From: Hydrogenophaga sp. PBL-H3
GTDB taxonomy: Bacteria; Pseudomonadota; Gammaproteobacteria; Burkholderiales; Burkholderiaceae_C
NCBI RefSeq assembly: GCF_010104355.1
Contig: NZ_CP044972.1
Location: 2,046,001 to 2,110,000 of the forward strand
Reading direction: 5' to 3'
DNA length: 64,000 bases
The translations under genes were made by a program, and so were the position numbers. The notes under the pieces are model-generated. The model worked only from the letters and a program-made list of their open reading frames with translations, searched no databases and was not told the DNA's origin. Every line of letters starts with the position of its first letter. Positions within the stretch are counted from its first letter, which is position 1. Positions 27,070-35,997 of the stretch are shown piece after piece.

Positions 27070-27447
27070 TTACTTCAAGTGGGCGATCTGTGATGTGGCC
27101 GTGTGTTTTCGGAACTGGGTCCACCAGACAACTGTGCTGATCACCACCAAGGTGGCCAGTGTGAGCAGCGGCCGGCGTCGCAGCAGGCCCAGGCTCGTGT
27201 TCAGTGCCAACACGCTCGTGACAGGCGAGTGCGCCTGGCGCGGCTTCATCCACCATCGGGTGACCGCGCCCAGCGCCAGACTGGCCAGCGGATGACCGCC
27301 GAGGCGACGGATCCACGGCAGTCCTGCGAACTGGCCAAGGCTGCTGTCGGCGAAGGCGTTGCGTCGAGTCAGGTCTTGGTCGAGCCATTGCCCTGCCTGA
27401 GCTCGGCTGCGCGCGAGGCGTTGCACAGCCGTTTCAGATGGGTTCAT
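27070..27447 (-). CDS. Hypothetical protein with C-terminal membrane segment, coupled to the holin-like gene
   Basis: A 125-residue protein I cannot place in a family. The N-terminal half is polar and Arg/Gln-rich (RLARSRAQAGQWLDQDLTRR). A weakly hydrophobic stretch lies near 52-65 and a stronger one at about 93-110 (LLTLATLVVISTVVWW). The ATG overlaps the stop of the upstream gene (ATGA at 27447), so the two are translationally coupled. Position resembles yqjK in yqjD-yqjE-yqjK operons, but I see no clear sequence match. Confidence 0.7.
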   Translation of the reverse strand: MNPSETAVQRLARSRAQAGQWLDQDLTRRNAFADSSLGQFAGLPWIRRLGGHPLASLALGAVTRWWMKPRQAHSPVTSVLALNTSLGLLRRRPLLTLATLVVISTVVWWTQFRKHTATSQIAHLK

Positions 27448-27827
27448 GGCGCGGTCGACCTGCGCAACAACGCAGCGTCCTGCGCAAACTGCTCGCGCAG
27501 CGTGGCAAACGACGGGGGCGCTTTGTGGTTGGCGGCCAGCCCAAGGGCCATCATCCCCAGTGAGGCAGGTACCAGCGGTATGAACCACAACAGCCAGGGC
27601 TGCTGCAGCGAAGCCAGAGGCAGCGATGCCCACAGCAACACCGCCACGCCACCCAGAATGCTGGAGACCATGATGCTCAAAAGCCCGACGACCTGCAGCG
27701 TGAGGAGGCGTTTGAGGTGCACGCCAGTGCTGGAGACCTCCTCGACCAGCAAACCGGCATAACCCGCCGCATGCTCAGCCAGCATTTGCGGTTGTGATGC
27801 CGCGAGGCGGAACACAGGGTGAAGCAT
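27444..27827 (-). CDS. Phage-holin-like (YqjE-type) membrane protein
   Basis: A 127-residue protein. An amphipathic N-terminal region is followed by two transmembrane helices (about 44-70, VVGLLSIMVSSILGGVAVLLW, and 78-98, WLLWFIPLVPASLGMMALGLA, both quoted in part), then a short charged tail. This is the DUF1469/YqjE layout. It sits 17 bp after a DUF883 (YqjD-like) gene, the standard pairing. Despite the name the family is chromosomal and probably acts in envelope stress or ribosome anchoring with YqjD. Confidence 0.75.
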   Translation of the reverse strand: MLHPVFRLAASQPQMLAEHAAGYAGLLVEEVSSTGVHLKRLLTLQVVGLLSIMVSSILGGVAVLLWASLPLASLQQPWLLWFIPLVPASLGMMALGLAANHKAPPSFATLREQFAQDAALLRRSTAP

Positions 27828-27844
27828 GGCCGTGGCGACCGCGA

Positions 27845-28222
27845 TCAGCGGCCGGTGTGGCCGTTGCGGCTGAACAGCGCCACCAGCGCCATCAGGCCAG
27901 CACCCACGGCGGCGGCCATGAGCACCGACTTCATGGGTTCGTGCTGGATGTAGGTGGACGCCGCGTCACGGGCGACCATCGATTTGTCGCGCAACTGGCC
28001 CGACGCGTCGCGCACCTTGTCCAGTCCGCGGTGCAGCAGGGCATCGGATTCGGAAGCCAGCTGGCGCAAGGCATTGCCGGTTTCCGAACGCGCGTGTTCC
28101 AGCCCGTTGGACATGTCGTGCAGACCTTGACCAATGCCGTTGCGTGCCGTGCTGGCGGCGCGTTCAGCGGTTTGTGCGAGGTTGGAGAATTCGTTCCCGA
28201 CGGTTTTGTCAGTCGTGATCAT
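27845..28222 (-). CDS. DUF883 (ElaB/YqjD-like) membrane-anchored protein
   Basis: A 125-residue protein: a long charged helical region (NEFSNLAQTAERAASTARNG, RQLASESDALLHRGLDKVRD) then a single C-terminal transmembrane helix (MKSVLMAAAVGAGLMALVALF, about 97-117) and RNGHTGR. DUF883 proteins such as YqjD tether to the inner membrane and bind ribosomes in stationary phase in E. coli; the same role here is inferred. Confidence 0.85.
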   Translation of the reverse strand: MITTDKTVGNEFSNLAQTAERAASTARNGIGQGLHDMSNGLEHARSETGNALRQLASESDALLHRGLDKVRDASGQLRDKSMVARDAASTYIQHEPMKSVLMAAAVGAGLMALVALFSRNGHTGR

Positions 28223-28250
28223 GGTCGTCCTTCGTGAAGTGGGAGAAACG

Positions 28251-28276
28251 AACCGAAAGCCGGCCGAAGCCGGCCT
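28251..28276 (-). terminator. Terminator after the glycine-zipper gene
   Basis: On the minus strand GCCGGC-TTCG-GCCGGC forms a stem with a stable UUCG tetraloop (28259-28274), followed by TTTCGGTT. It lies between the stop of the glycine-zipper gene and the DUF883 start, so the two are probably separate units. Confidence 0.6.
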
Positions 28277-28279
28277 CGG

Positions 28280-28498
28280 TCACTTGCCGACCTGGTTGCC
28301 GATCAGGCCACCGATGGCGGCACCGCCCAGCGTGCCGATGGTGCTGCCACCGGTCAGAACTGCACCACCCACGGCACCAGCACCTGCGCCGATGGCGGTG
28401 TTCTGGTCCTGGCGGGTCATGCCGCTGCAGGCGGTCAGGCCCACCAGCAGGGCAATGGAAGCGGCAACGGTGATCGAGCGGGTTTGAATCGATTTCAT
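28280..28498 (-). CDS. Glycine-zipper lipoprotein (OsmB-like)
   Basis: A 72-residue lipoprotein. The signal peptide ends in the lipobox LTAC (C24), after which the mature part is a glycine-zipper region (AIGAGAGAVGGAVLTGG, GTLGGAAIGGLIGNQVG). Such proteins sit in the outer membrane and are typically induced by osmotic or stationary-phase stress. The ATG at 28498 follows AAGGA. Confidence 0.85.
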   Translation of the reverse strand: MKSIQTRSITVAASIALLVGLTACSGMTRQDQNTAIGAGAGAVGGAVLTGGSTIGTLGGAAIGGLIGNQVGK

Positions 28499-28544
28499 GA
28501 TGAAGTCCTTGAAGAGATGAGTGGGTGAGAGGCAAGCCGGCGGC

Positions 28545-28862
28545 TTACTTCAGGCGCATGTCGTTCTTGACCGACTTCACACCAGACACGCCTTGTGTCA
28601 CGGCCACAGCGCGCTGGATGTCGGCTTGCGAGTTCACGAACCCGCTGAGCTGCACTGCACCCTTGAAGGTCTCGACGTTGATTTCGGCGGACTTGAGTGT
28701 GGCGTCGTTGAAGATCGCGGCCTTCACCTTGCCGGTGATGGCGGTGTCGTCGATGTACTGGCCGGCGCTTTCCTGCTTGGGGCTGGAGGTGCAGCCGGCC
28801 AGGGTCATGACCGAAGCAGCCACGGCGAGCATGACGATGGGGAAGAGTGAGCGTGTTTTCAT
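28545..28862 (-). CDS. BON-domain periplasmic lipoprotein
   Basis: A 105-residue protein with a lipoprotein signal (lipobox LAGC, C25) and one BON domain (about 40-105: DDTAITGKVKAAIFND, EINVETFKGAVQLSGFV, GVSGVKSVKNDM). BON (OsmY-type) domains associate with membranes and are stress-inducible. The start at 28862 follows AAGGAAAA. A CGGGGA-GTGA-TCCCCG hairpin lies in its upstream region at 28926-28941. Confidence 0.87.
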   Translation of the reverse strand: MKTRSLFPIVMLAVAASVMTLAGCTSSPKQESAGQYIDDTAITGKVKAAIFNDATLKSAEINVETFKGAVQLSGFVNSQADIQRAVAVTQGVSGVKSVKNDMRLK

Positions 28863-29021
28863 GAGGTTTTCCTTGGCTTGGTTGGTGGGCGTGGCCCAAC
28901 ATCTTTGCAAGGTCACCGCATGGTCCGGGGAGTGATCCCCGAAGCCAATGCCCAGACTCTAAAAGGACGATTGCGCACCGTCTGTGCGCTGTCGCACCCT
29001 CGTTCGGGTGCCCGTGACGAC
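28863..29021. other. Hairpin-rich spacer between serB and the BON gene
   Basis: No gene is seen in these 159 bp. Three inverted repeats stand out: CGGGGA/TCCCCG (28926-28941), GCGCAC/GTGCGC (28973-28989) and GCACCC/GGGTGC (28994-29011). None has a U-tract on the minus strand. They may end serB transcription or belong to the BON gene promoter. Confidence 0.4.
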
Positions 29022-29753
29022 TCAGCGCAGGACGCTGAGCAAGCGGTCCAGCCCGCCTTCGTTGATGGCCACCATGGCCTGCGCGCGCACTGCGGGTTTG
29101 GCGTGGTAAGCCACCGATAGGCCAGCCACGCCCATCATCGGCAGGTCGTTGGCGCCATCGCCCATGGCGATGCATTGCGAGGGCTCGATGCCCAGCAGCG
29201 AGGCCACCTCCAGCAGCGTGCGGCGCTTCTCGGCGCCGTCGCAGATGTCGCCCCAGGGCTGGTCAACCATGCGGCCGGTGAGCTGGCCGCAGTTGGGGCC
29301 GCTCTCCACTTCGAGCACGTTGGCGCGCGTGAAGTCGATGCCCAGCGTCTGGCGCACGCGCTCGCTGAAGAAGGTGAAACCGCCCGAAACCAGCAGCACC
29401 TTCATGCCCGCGGCCTTGCAGGCCGTGATGAGCTCGGCCGCGCCGGGGTTGATGCGCAGGCGCTCGGTGTAGACCTGCTCCATGTCGGCCACCGTCACGC
29501 CGCGCAACAGGGCCACGCGCTGGCGCAGGCTGTCCTTGTAGTCGGCGATCTCGCCGCGCATGGCCGCTTCGGTGATGGCGGCCACCTCGGTTTTCTTGCC
29601 CACGGCGTCGGCAATTTCGTCCACACATTCAATGCTGATGAGCGTGGAGTCCATGTCGAAAGCAATCAGCTTGAAGTCGCTGAGCTTGAGCGGTGGCGCG
29701 AAGCCTTGAACGGTGAGGCCGGGGGCGAATTCGGTGGCGGTGGTCATGGTCAT
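29022..29753 (-). CDS. serB: Phosphoserine phosphatase SerB
   Basis: HAD-superfamily phosphatase for the last step of serine synthesis. The 243-residue protein has motif I DMDST (D33, D35), motif II LLVSGGFTFF, the motif III lysine in the following helix region and motif IV GDGANDLPM. It lacks the N-terminal ACT-like domain of the longer E. coli protein. A second ATG two codons downstream (29747) is an equally possible start. Confidence 0.95.
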   Translation of the reverse strand: MTMTTATEFAPGLTVQGFAPPLKLSDFKLIAFDMDSTLISIECVDEIADAVGKKTEVAAITEAAMRGEIADYKDSLRQRVALLRGVTVADMEQVYTERLRINPGAAELITACKAAGMKVLLVSGGFTFFSERVRQTLGIDFTRANVLEVESGPNCGQLTGRMVDQPWGDICDGAEKRRTLLEVASLLGIEPSQCIAMGDGANDLPMMGVAGLSVAYHAKPAVRAQAMVAINEGGLDRLLSVLR

Positions 29754-29789
29754 GGTCTGGGTGGGCTTCGACAGGCTCAGCCCGAACGG

Positions 29790-32700
29790 TCAAACAGTTT
29801 CAGGATTCTTGTGGGGCTGACCGAGCGAGCGCAGCACGTCGCGCACCAGCTGCACGCGGTCTTTGACCTCGGGCAGGGCGCGCTCGATGCGCAGCTTTTC
29901 GTTGCCAGCGAGCTTGATGTGGCGGTTCTTCTGGATCAGTTCGATGATGCGCATCGAATCAAACGGCGGGTTGGGGCGGAAAGTGATCTGCACCACGCCC
30001 GGCGCTGCGTCGACCTTCACCACGCCGTAGGGCGCACTCAGCACCCGCAGGCGGTGCACGTCCACCAGCGTCTGAGCCTGCGGTGGCAGTTTGCCGAAGC
30101 GGTCCACGATCTCTTCGAGCAGCCCGTCCACCTGATCGGTGGTCTGCGCGGTGGCGAGCTTCTTGTAGAACGACAGGCGCAGGTGCACATCGCCGCAGTA
30201 GTCGCTGGGCAGCAGCGCTGGCGCATGCAGGTTGATGTCGGTCGTGACCGAGAGCGGCGAGAGCAGGTCGGGTTCACGCCCGGCTTTGAGGGAGCGCACG
30301 GCTTCGCTCAGCATCTCGTTGTAGAGCTGGAATCCCACCTCCAGCATGTTGCCGCTCTGGTTCTCGCCCAGCACCTCGCCCGCACCGCGGATCTCCAGAT
30401 CGTGCATGGCGAGGTAGAAGCCGCTGCCGAGTTCTTCCATCTGCTGGATCGCGTCCAGCCGCTGCGCAGCCTGCTTGGTCAGGCCCTCGATGTCGGGAAC
30501 CATGAGGTAGGCATAGGCCTGGTGGTGGCTGCGGCCCACGCGCCCGCGCAACTGGTGCAGCTGCGCCAGGCCGAACTTGTCGGCGCGCGCCATCACGATG
30601 GTGTTGGCCGTGGGCACGTCGATGCCGGTTTCGATGATGGTGGAGCACAGCAACACGTTGAAGCGCTGCGCCACAAAGTCGCGCATCACGCGTTCCAGTT
30701 CGCGCTCGGGCATCTGGCCGTGGGCGATGGCAATGCGCGCCTCGGGCAATATTTCTTCGAGCTTCTGCCGGCGGTTTTCGATGGTCTCAACCTCGTTGTG
30801 CAGAAAGTACACCTGACCGCCGCGCTTGAGTTCGCGCAACACGGCTTCGCGGATCACGCCGTTGCCCTCGTTGCGCACAAAGGTCTTGATCGCCAGGCGG
30901 CGCTGCGGCGCGGTGGCGATCACGCTGAGATCGCGCAGGCCTTCGAGCGCCATGCCCAGCGTGCGCGGGATCGGCGTGGCGGTGAGCGTGAGCACGTCGA
31001 CCTCGGCGCGCAGCGCCTTCATCTGCTCCTTGTGGCGCACGCCGAAGCGGTGTTCCTCGTCGATGATGAGCAGGCCCAGGTCCTTGAACTTCACGCTCTC
31101 GCTCAGCAGCTTGTGCGTGCCGACCACGATGTCCACCGAGCCATCCGCCAGGCCCTTGGCAGCGGCGGTGATTTCTTTCGCGGAGCGGAAACGGCTCATC
31201 TCGGCGATCTTCACCGGCCACTTGGCGAAGCGGTCCACCAGCGTCTGGTAATGCTGCTCGGCGAGCAATGTGGTGGGCGCGAGCAGCGCCACCTGGCGTC
31301 CGCCGGTCACGGCCACAAAGGCGGCACGCAACGCCACCTCGGTCTTGCCGAAGCCCACATCGCCACACACCAGCCGGTCCATCGGGCGCGGGCTGATCAT
31401 GTCTTGAATGACGGCGTGGATGGCCGCGCGCTGGTCGGCGGTTTCCTCGAAGCCGAAGTCGTTGGCGAACACCTCGTAGTCTTGCGCCGAGTAGCGGAAG
31501 GCGTGGCCCTGGCGCGCGGCGCGGCGGGCGTAGATGTTGAGCAGCTCGGCCGCGGCATCGCGCACCTGCTCGGCGGCCCTGCGCTTGGCCTTCTCCCACT
31601 GACCGCTGCCCAGGCGGTGCAGGGGCGCCTCGTCGGCGCTCACGCCGGTGTAGCGCCCGATCAGTTGCAGCTGGCTCACCGGCACGTAGAGCACCGCCTT
31701 GTCGGCGTATTCGAGGTGCAGGAACTCCATCAGCGCGGGCGTGCCGTCGGCGTTCTTCTCACCCATGTCCAGGTTGATCAGGCCGCGGTAGCGCCCGATG
31801 CCGTGCGCGATGTGCACCACCGGGTCGCCCAGGTTGAGCTCGGAGAGGTCCTTGATCAGCGCGTCAACGTCGCTGACCTGTTCCTGCTTCTTGCGCCGGC
31901 GGGTGGTCGGGCTGGCGGCGAAGAGCTCGGTCTCGGTGACGAAGTCGATGCCGTCTTCCAGCCATGAAAAACCGGTCGAGAGCGCGGCGGTGGCAATGCC
32001 GAGTTTTTCGCTGCTGGTCTGAAACTCCAGCAGCGAATCGAAGGCTGGCGGGTTGACGCCGCTGGCGCGCAAGAAGTCGAGCAGGCTCTCGCGCCGGCCG
32101 TCGCTCTCGGCCAGCAGCAGCACGCGCTGCGCGGTGTTGCGGATGTGGCCTTGCAGGCGCGAGAGCGGGTCTTCGGCGCCACGCACCACCGAGAGGTCGC
32201 CCAGCTTTTGCGCGAAGGCGCTGTGCTCCTGCTCGGCCTGCACCGGGCGCACAGAAAGCTGCGCGTGCTCGTTGGCCCGCGCATAAAACTGCTCCACGCT
32301 CAGGAACAGCGAATCGGGCGGCAGCACCGGGCGCTCGGGGTCGCCGTGCACCAGGCGGTAGCGGTCTTTGGTGTCCTGCCAGAAGCGCTGAAACGCGGGC
32401 TCCAGGTCGCCGTGCAAAACGACAGTCGCTTCTGCGCCGAGGTAGTCGAACACCGTGGCCGTGTCGTCAAAGAACAGCGGCAGGTAGTACTCGATGCCGG
32501 CGGTGGCCACGCCGTTGCCCATGTCCTTGTAGATGCGGCTTTTGGTCGGGTCGCCATCGAGCAGTTCGCGCCAGCGGCTGCGGAATTTCGCGCGCGCGCC
32601 GTCGTCCATGGGGAATTCGCGCCCGGGCAGCAGCCGCACCTCGGGCACCGGGTACAGGCTGCGCTGGCTGTCGGGATCGAAGGTGCGGATGCTGTCGATC

Positions 32701-33290
32701 TCGTCGTCGAACAGGTCCACGCGGTAGGGAACCAGGCTGCCCATGGGGAAGAGGTCGATCAACCCGCCGCGCACCGCGTACTCGCCCGGGCTCACCACCT
32801 GGGTCACGTGCTGGTAGCCCGCCAGCGTGAGCTGGCTTTTCAGGCGCGCTTCGTCCAGCTTCTGTTTGACCTTGAACTGGAAGGTGTAGCCGGCGAGAAA
32901 CGCCGGCGGCGCCACGCGGTACAGCGCGGTGGTGGCGGGCACCAGCACCACGTCGGCGCCGGTGTCCTTGTCGCGCTGCGAGATTCTCCAGAGGGTGGCG
33001 AGGCGCTCGCTGATCAGGTCCTGGTGCGGCGAGAAGGTGTCGTAGGGCAGGGTTTCCCAGTCGGGAAACAGCGCACAGCGCAACTCGGGCGCGAAGAACG
33101 CCATTTCGTCGATGAGGCGCTGCGCGTCGTTGGCGTCCGACGTGATGATGGCCGTGAGCCGGCCTGCGGCCTTGTCGCGCGCGGCGAGCTTGGCCAGCAA
33201 CAGCGCGTCGGCCGAGCCGCCGGGGTGGGGCAGGGTGAAGCGTTTGCCGGGGGTGAGTTTGGGGAGATCCATGACGGGCGGTGTTTCCAT
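29790..33290 (-). CDS. mfd: Transcription-repair coupling factor Mfd
   Basis: SNF2-like translocase that removes stalled RNA polymerase and recruits UvrA. The protein is 1166 residues from the ATG at 33290; a GTG three codons earlier and an ATG six codons later are alternatives. In order: UvrB-like N-terminal domains, the RNA-polymerase-interacting CarD-like domain (LNLGDPVVHIAHGIGRYRGL, near 500), the translocase with Walker A GDVGFGKTEVA, DEEH (IIDEEHRFG) and QLRGRVGRSHHQAY, and the C-terminal TRCF domain. It complements uvrB in this window. It starts divergently from ispD, 65 bp away. Confidence 0.97.
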   Translation of the reverse strand: METPPVMDLPKLTPGKRFTLPHPGGSADALLLAKLAARDKAAGRLTAIITSDANDAQRLIDEMAFFAPELRCALFPDWETLPYDTFSPHQDLISERLATLWRISQRDKDTGADVVLVPATTALYRVAPPAFLAGYTFQFKVKQKLDEARLKSQLTLAGYQHVTQVVSPGEYAVRGGLIDLFPMGSLVPYRVDLFDDEIDSIRTFDPDSQRSLYPVPEVRLLPGREFPMDDGARAKFRSRWRELLDGDPTKSRIYKDMGNGVATAGIEYYLPLFFDDTATVFDYLGAEATVVLHGDLEPAFQRFWQDTKDRYRLVHGDPERPVLPPDSLFLSVEQFYARANEHAQLSVRPVQAEQEHSAFAQKLGDLSVVRGAEDPLSRLQGHIRNTAQRVLLLAESDGRRESLLDFLRASGVNPPAFDSLLEFQTSSEKLGIATAALSTGFSWLEDGIDFVTETELFAASPTTRRRKKQEQVSDVDALIKDLSELNLGDPVVHIAHGIGRYRGLINLDMGEKNADGTPALMEFLHLEYADKAVLYVPVSQLQLIGRYTGVSADEAPLHRLGSGQWEKAKRRAAEQVRDAAAELLNIYARRAARQGHAFRYSAQDYEVFANDFGFEETADQRAAIHAVIQDMISPRPMDRLVCGDVGFGKTEVALRAAFVAVTGGRQVALLAPTTLLAEQHYQTLVDRFAKWPVKIAEMSRFRSAKEITAAAKGLADGSVDIVVGTHKLLSESVKFKDLGLLIIDEEHRFGVRHKEQMKALRAEVDVLTLTATPIPRTLGMALEGLRDLSVIATAPQRRLAIKTFVRNEGNGVIREAVLRELKRGGQVYFLHNEVETIENRRQKLEEILPEARIAIAHGQMPERELERVMRDFVAQRFNVLLCSTIIETGIDVPTANTIVMARADKFGLAQLHQLRGRVGRSHHQAYAYLMVPDIEGLTKQAAQRLDAIQQMEELGSGFYLAMHDLEIRGAGEVLGENQSGNMLEVGFQLYNEMLSEAVRSLKAGREPDLLSPLSVTTDINLHAPALLPSDYCGDVHLRLSFYKKLATAQTTDQVDGLLEEIVDRFGKLPPQAQTLVDVHRLRVLSAPYGVVKVDAAPGVVQITFRPNPPFDSMRIIELIQKNRHIKLAGNEKLRIERALPEVKDRVQLVRDVLRSLGQPHKNPETV

Positions 33291-33355
33291 GACGAACACC
33301 CCCGGTCCAGGCGAACAGGGGGTGTGTGAGCCGTGATTTTAGAATGCAGCCACCC

Positions 33356-34090
33356 ATGCCCGATGCCGTCCACGAATTGACCCCCCACCCTTCTCAAGAG
33401 GTCGGCATCCGCTGCCACGCCTTGCTGCCCTGCGCCGGCACCGGCTCGCGGGCCGGCACCGAGATTCCCAAGCAGTACCAGCCCATCCTCGGCTTGCCGA
33501 TGGTGTTGCACACCTTGATGGCCTTGCGCTCGGTGTCGCGCCTGGAACGGATTGTGGTGGTGGCCGCTCCCGGTGACGATTTCTGGACCACGGGTTACCC
33601 CGGCGTCGAGGCGCTGCGCTGCGGCGGCAGCACGCGGGCCCAGAGCGTGTTCAACGGATTGCAGACCTTGCTGGACGAAGGCACGGATCCGACCGACTGG
33701 GTGTTGGTTCACGACGCTGCGCGCTGCCTCGTCACCGCATCCCTGGTCGATGCGCTGATCGACGCCTGCCAGCACGATCCCGTGGGAGGCCTGCTCGCCA
33801 TTCCCTTGCCCGACACCCTCAAGGCCGAGGCCGATGGGCGGGTGACTGCCACGGTGGACCGCTCGGGCAAGTGGCTCGCGCAAACGCCCCAGATGTTTCG
33901 CCTGGGCGCGCTGCACGCTGCGCTGGCCGCCACCGCAGCGCAGGGCTTTGCCGGTGTCACCGACGAGGCCAGCGCCATGGAGATGGCCGGGCACCGCCCG
34001 CTGCTGGTGCAAGGCAGCGCGCGCAACTTCAAGATCACCTACCCCGACGACTTCGCCCTGGCCGAAGCCATCTTCAGGAGCCGCGCATGA
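33356..34090 (+). CDS. ispD: 2-C-methyl-D-erythritol 4-phosphate cytidylyltransferase IspD
   Basis: Third enzyme of the MEP isoprenoid pathway; makes CDP-methylerythritol. The 244-residue protein has the nucleotide-binding N-terminus [19 protein letters not shown] (usual G-x-G-x-R-x4-PKQ), VLVHDAARC, and the TPQMF motif followed by TDEASAME. The start is the ATG at 33356; upstream in-frame codons lack similarity. Its stop overlaps the ispF start (ATGA at 34087). Confidence 0.96.
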   Translation: MPDAVHELTPHPSQEVGIRCHALLPCAGTGSRAGTEIPKQYQPILGLPMVLHTLMALRSVSRLERIVVVAAPGDDFWTTGYPGVEALRCGGSTRAQSVFNGLQTLLDEGTDPTDWVLVHDAARCLVTASLVDALIDACQHDPVGGLLAIPLPDTLKAEADGRVTATVDRSGKWLAQTPQMFRLGALHAALAATAAQGFAGVTDEASAMEMAGHRPLLVQGSARNFKITYPDDFALAEAIFRSRA

Positions 34091-34581
34091 ACACCGCCCC
34101 CCCGTTTCGCATCGGCGAGGGCTGGGACGTGCACGCGCTCGTGCCCGGTCGCAAGCTCATCATCGGTGGCGTGCACGTCCCGCACACGCAAGGCCTGCTG
34201 GGGCATTCCGATGCCGACGTGCTGCTGCACGCCATCACCGACGCCTTGCTGGGTGCGGCTGCGCTGGGCGACATTGGCCGCCACTTTCCCGACACCGACG
34301 AGCGCTTCAAGGGCGCGGATTCCAGCGTGCTGTTGAAAGAGGCCGCACGCCGCGTGCGCGAGGCGGGTTTCGAGATCGGCAACGTGGACAGCACGGTGAT
34401 TGCCCAGGCGCCCAAACTGGCACCACACATCCCGGCGATGGTGGACGCCATCGCGCGCACGCTGGGTCTGGCGGTGGGTCAGGTCAACGTGAAAGCGAAG
34501 ACCGCCGAGAAGATCGGTCCGGTGGGGCAGGGCCTGTCCATTGAGGCGCGGGCCGTGGCAATGCTCTTCGTGCGGGCCTGA
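34087..34581 (+). CDS. ispF: 2-C-methyl-D-erythritol 2,4-cyclodiphosphate synthase IspF
   Basis: Zinc-dependent trimeric enzyme of the MEP pathway. The 164-residue protein shows GWDVHAL (D14, H16 as zinc ligands), [20 protein letters not shown] and the C-terminal [14 protein letters not shown]. Full length, overlapping the ispD stop. Works with IspD here and with Dxr encoded at 56703. Confidence 0.97.
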   Translation: MNTAPPFRIGEGWDVHALVPGRKLIIGGVHVPHTQGLLGHSDADVLLHAITDALLGAAALGDIGRHFPDTDERFKGADSSVLLKEAARRVREAGFEIGNVDSTVIAQAPKLAPHIPAMVDAIARTLGLAVGQVNVKAKTAEKIGPVGQGLSIEARAVAMLFVRA

Positions 34582-34593
34582 GCACCGACGGCA

Positions 34594-35997
34594 TCAGGCG
34601 GGAGCGCGCTGCAGTTTGAGGTGGGCCGAGAGGCCTCCGGTGCTGCTGTTGGCCAGTGCGAAGCGGCCGCCCATGCGGGCGATGGCGCGGTCCACGATGG
34701 CCAGTCCCAGGCCCGTGCCGGTGGCCGAGGTGCGCGAGACATCGCCCCGGAAAAACGGTTGTGTCAGTTGCTCCAGGATCTCCGGGTCCACGCCTTGTCC
34801 ATGGTCGCGCAGCTTGATCAACACCCAGTCGTCCTTGGGCTTGGCGGCAATCTCCACCCGCACCACGCCGGTGTTGGGGTCGCGCCCGTAGCGGCAGGCG
34901 TTCTCCAGCAGGTTGGCAAACACGCGCTGCAACTCCACCGCGTCGCCCATCACCACCGTGTCCGGCGGGATGCTGGTGGTGAACACGTTGCGTTCGTCGT
35001 CACCCAGCGCAAACACGGCCGCGTCGACCACCTGGTTCAGGCTCACCCGCTCGGGCTTGATGTGGTCGGGGCGGGCGTAGTCGAGGAACTTGTCGATGAT
35101 TGAATTGACCTGTTCGATGTCCGCCGCCATGTGCTCGCGCGCGTCGGGATCGGCCACACTCATCTCGGTCTCCAGGCGCAGCCGCGAGAGCGGTGTGCGC
35201 AGGTCGTGGGAGATACCCGCGAGCATGAGGGCGCGGTCCTGCTCGATCTTGGAGAGTCGCTGCGCCATGCGGTTGAAGCCGATGTTGACCTCGCGGATCT
35301 CGCTGGTGGCCACGGTTTCGTTGAGCTGGCTGGCGTTGAAGTCACCTTCGCGCACCCGGCTGGCCGCGAACGACAACTTCTTGAGCGGTCGGTTGATCAG
35401 GCGGGCGATCAGCGCCGCGCCGGTGAGCGAGAGCAGGGCGGCGGTGCCCAGCCAGATCAACCAGGTGGTGCCCGCCACGGGGCCGATGCGCGAGGGGTCG
35501 GTGAGCAACCAGTACGGGTCGCCGTCGATGTTGAAGCCAATCCACAGACCCGGTGTGCCATTGACCTCACGCGCCACCAGGGTGCCGGGCCCGAGGCGTC
35601 CGCTCAGACGCTCGGCCACGTTGCGGCTGAGCACATCTGTGTTGTAGAGGCGGTAGGTGTCGTTGGGCTCGCGTGGCGCGATGCGCAGGCCTTCTTCATC
35701 GGCCAGTGTCTTGATGAGTGAGACACGGGCGATCGAATCCGAATGCACCAGGGCCGCGCGACTCAGGTTGACGAGCGAGGCCAGCTGGTTCGCGCTCTGC
35801 AGGGCGCGGGGCTCGTACTCCAGCGCGCGAAAGGTCTGCAACCAGGCCACGATGCAGCCCACCAGCAGCAGGGCCAGAAAGAAGAAGGTGCGCCAGAACA
35901 GGCTGAAGCCCCGACTGGGCCGCAGCTCCAGCGGGGCGGGTGCGGTCTCCAGTGAGGTGGGCTGGGTCTCGAACGGAACCCGCGACTCGTCGTGCAT
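34594..35997 (-). CDS. envZ: EnvZ-like sensor histidine kinase
   Basis: A 467-residue inner-membrane kinase. A proline-rich cytoplasmic N-terminus precedes TM1 (about 33-55). A periplasmic sensor region spans 56-175 and TM2 is at 178-201. HAMP follows, then the DHp domain with H264 (AGISHDLRTPLSRLR) and the ATPase domain with N-box NLLENACRYG and G-box GTGLGLAIVD. The HAMP-DHp type is that of EnvZ. Its start overlaps the ompR stop by one base, so the two are co-translated. The true stimulus is not readable from sequence. Confidence 0.92.
   Translation of the reverse strand: MHDESRVPFETQPTSLETAPAPLELRPSRGFSLFWRTFFFLALLLVGCIVAWLQTFRALEYEPRALQSANQLASLVNLSRAALVHSDSIARVSLIKTLADEEGLRIAPREPNDTYRLYNTDVLSRNVAERLSGRLGPGTLVAREVNGTPGLWIGFNIDGDPYWLLTDPSRIGPVAGTTWLIWLGTAALLSLTGAALIARLINRPLKKLSFAASRVREGDFNASQLNETVATSEIREVNIGFNRMAQRLSKIEQDRALMLAGISHDLRTPLSRLRLETEMSVADPDAREHMAADIEQVNSIIDKFLDYARPDHIKPERVSLNQVVDAAVFALGDDERNVFTTSIPPDTVVMGDAVELQRVFANLLENACRYGRDPNTGVVRVEIAAKPKDDWVLIKLRDHGQGVDPEILEQLTQPFFRGDVSRTSATGTGLGLAIVDRAIARMGGRFALANSSTGGLSAHLKLQRAPA

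Noticed and set aside
29175-31967. A 930-codon open frame on the plus strand opposite mfd
   Set aside because: It is antisense to conserved Mfd motifs, is His/Gln/Arg-rich with no domain, and has no ribosome-binding site; it is a GC-skew shadow. The same applies to long frames opposite uvrB (10615-13068), relA (39689-42241) and rnr (44599-47121).
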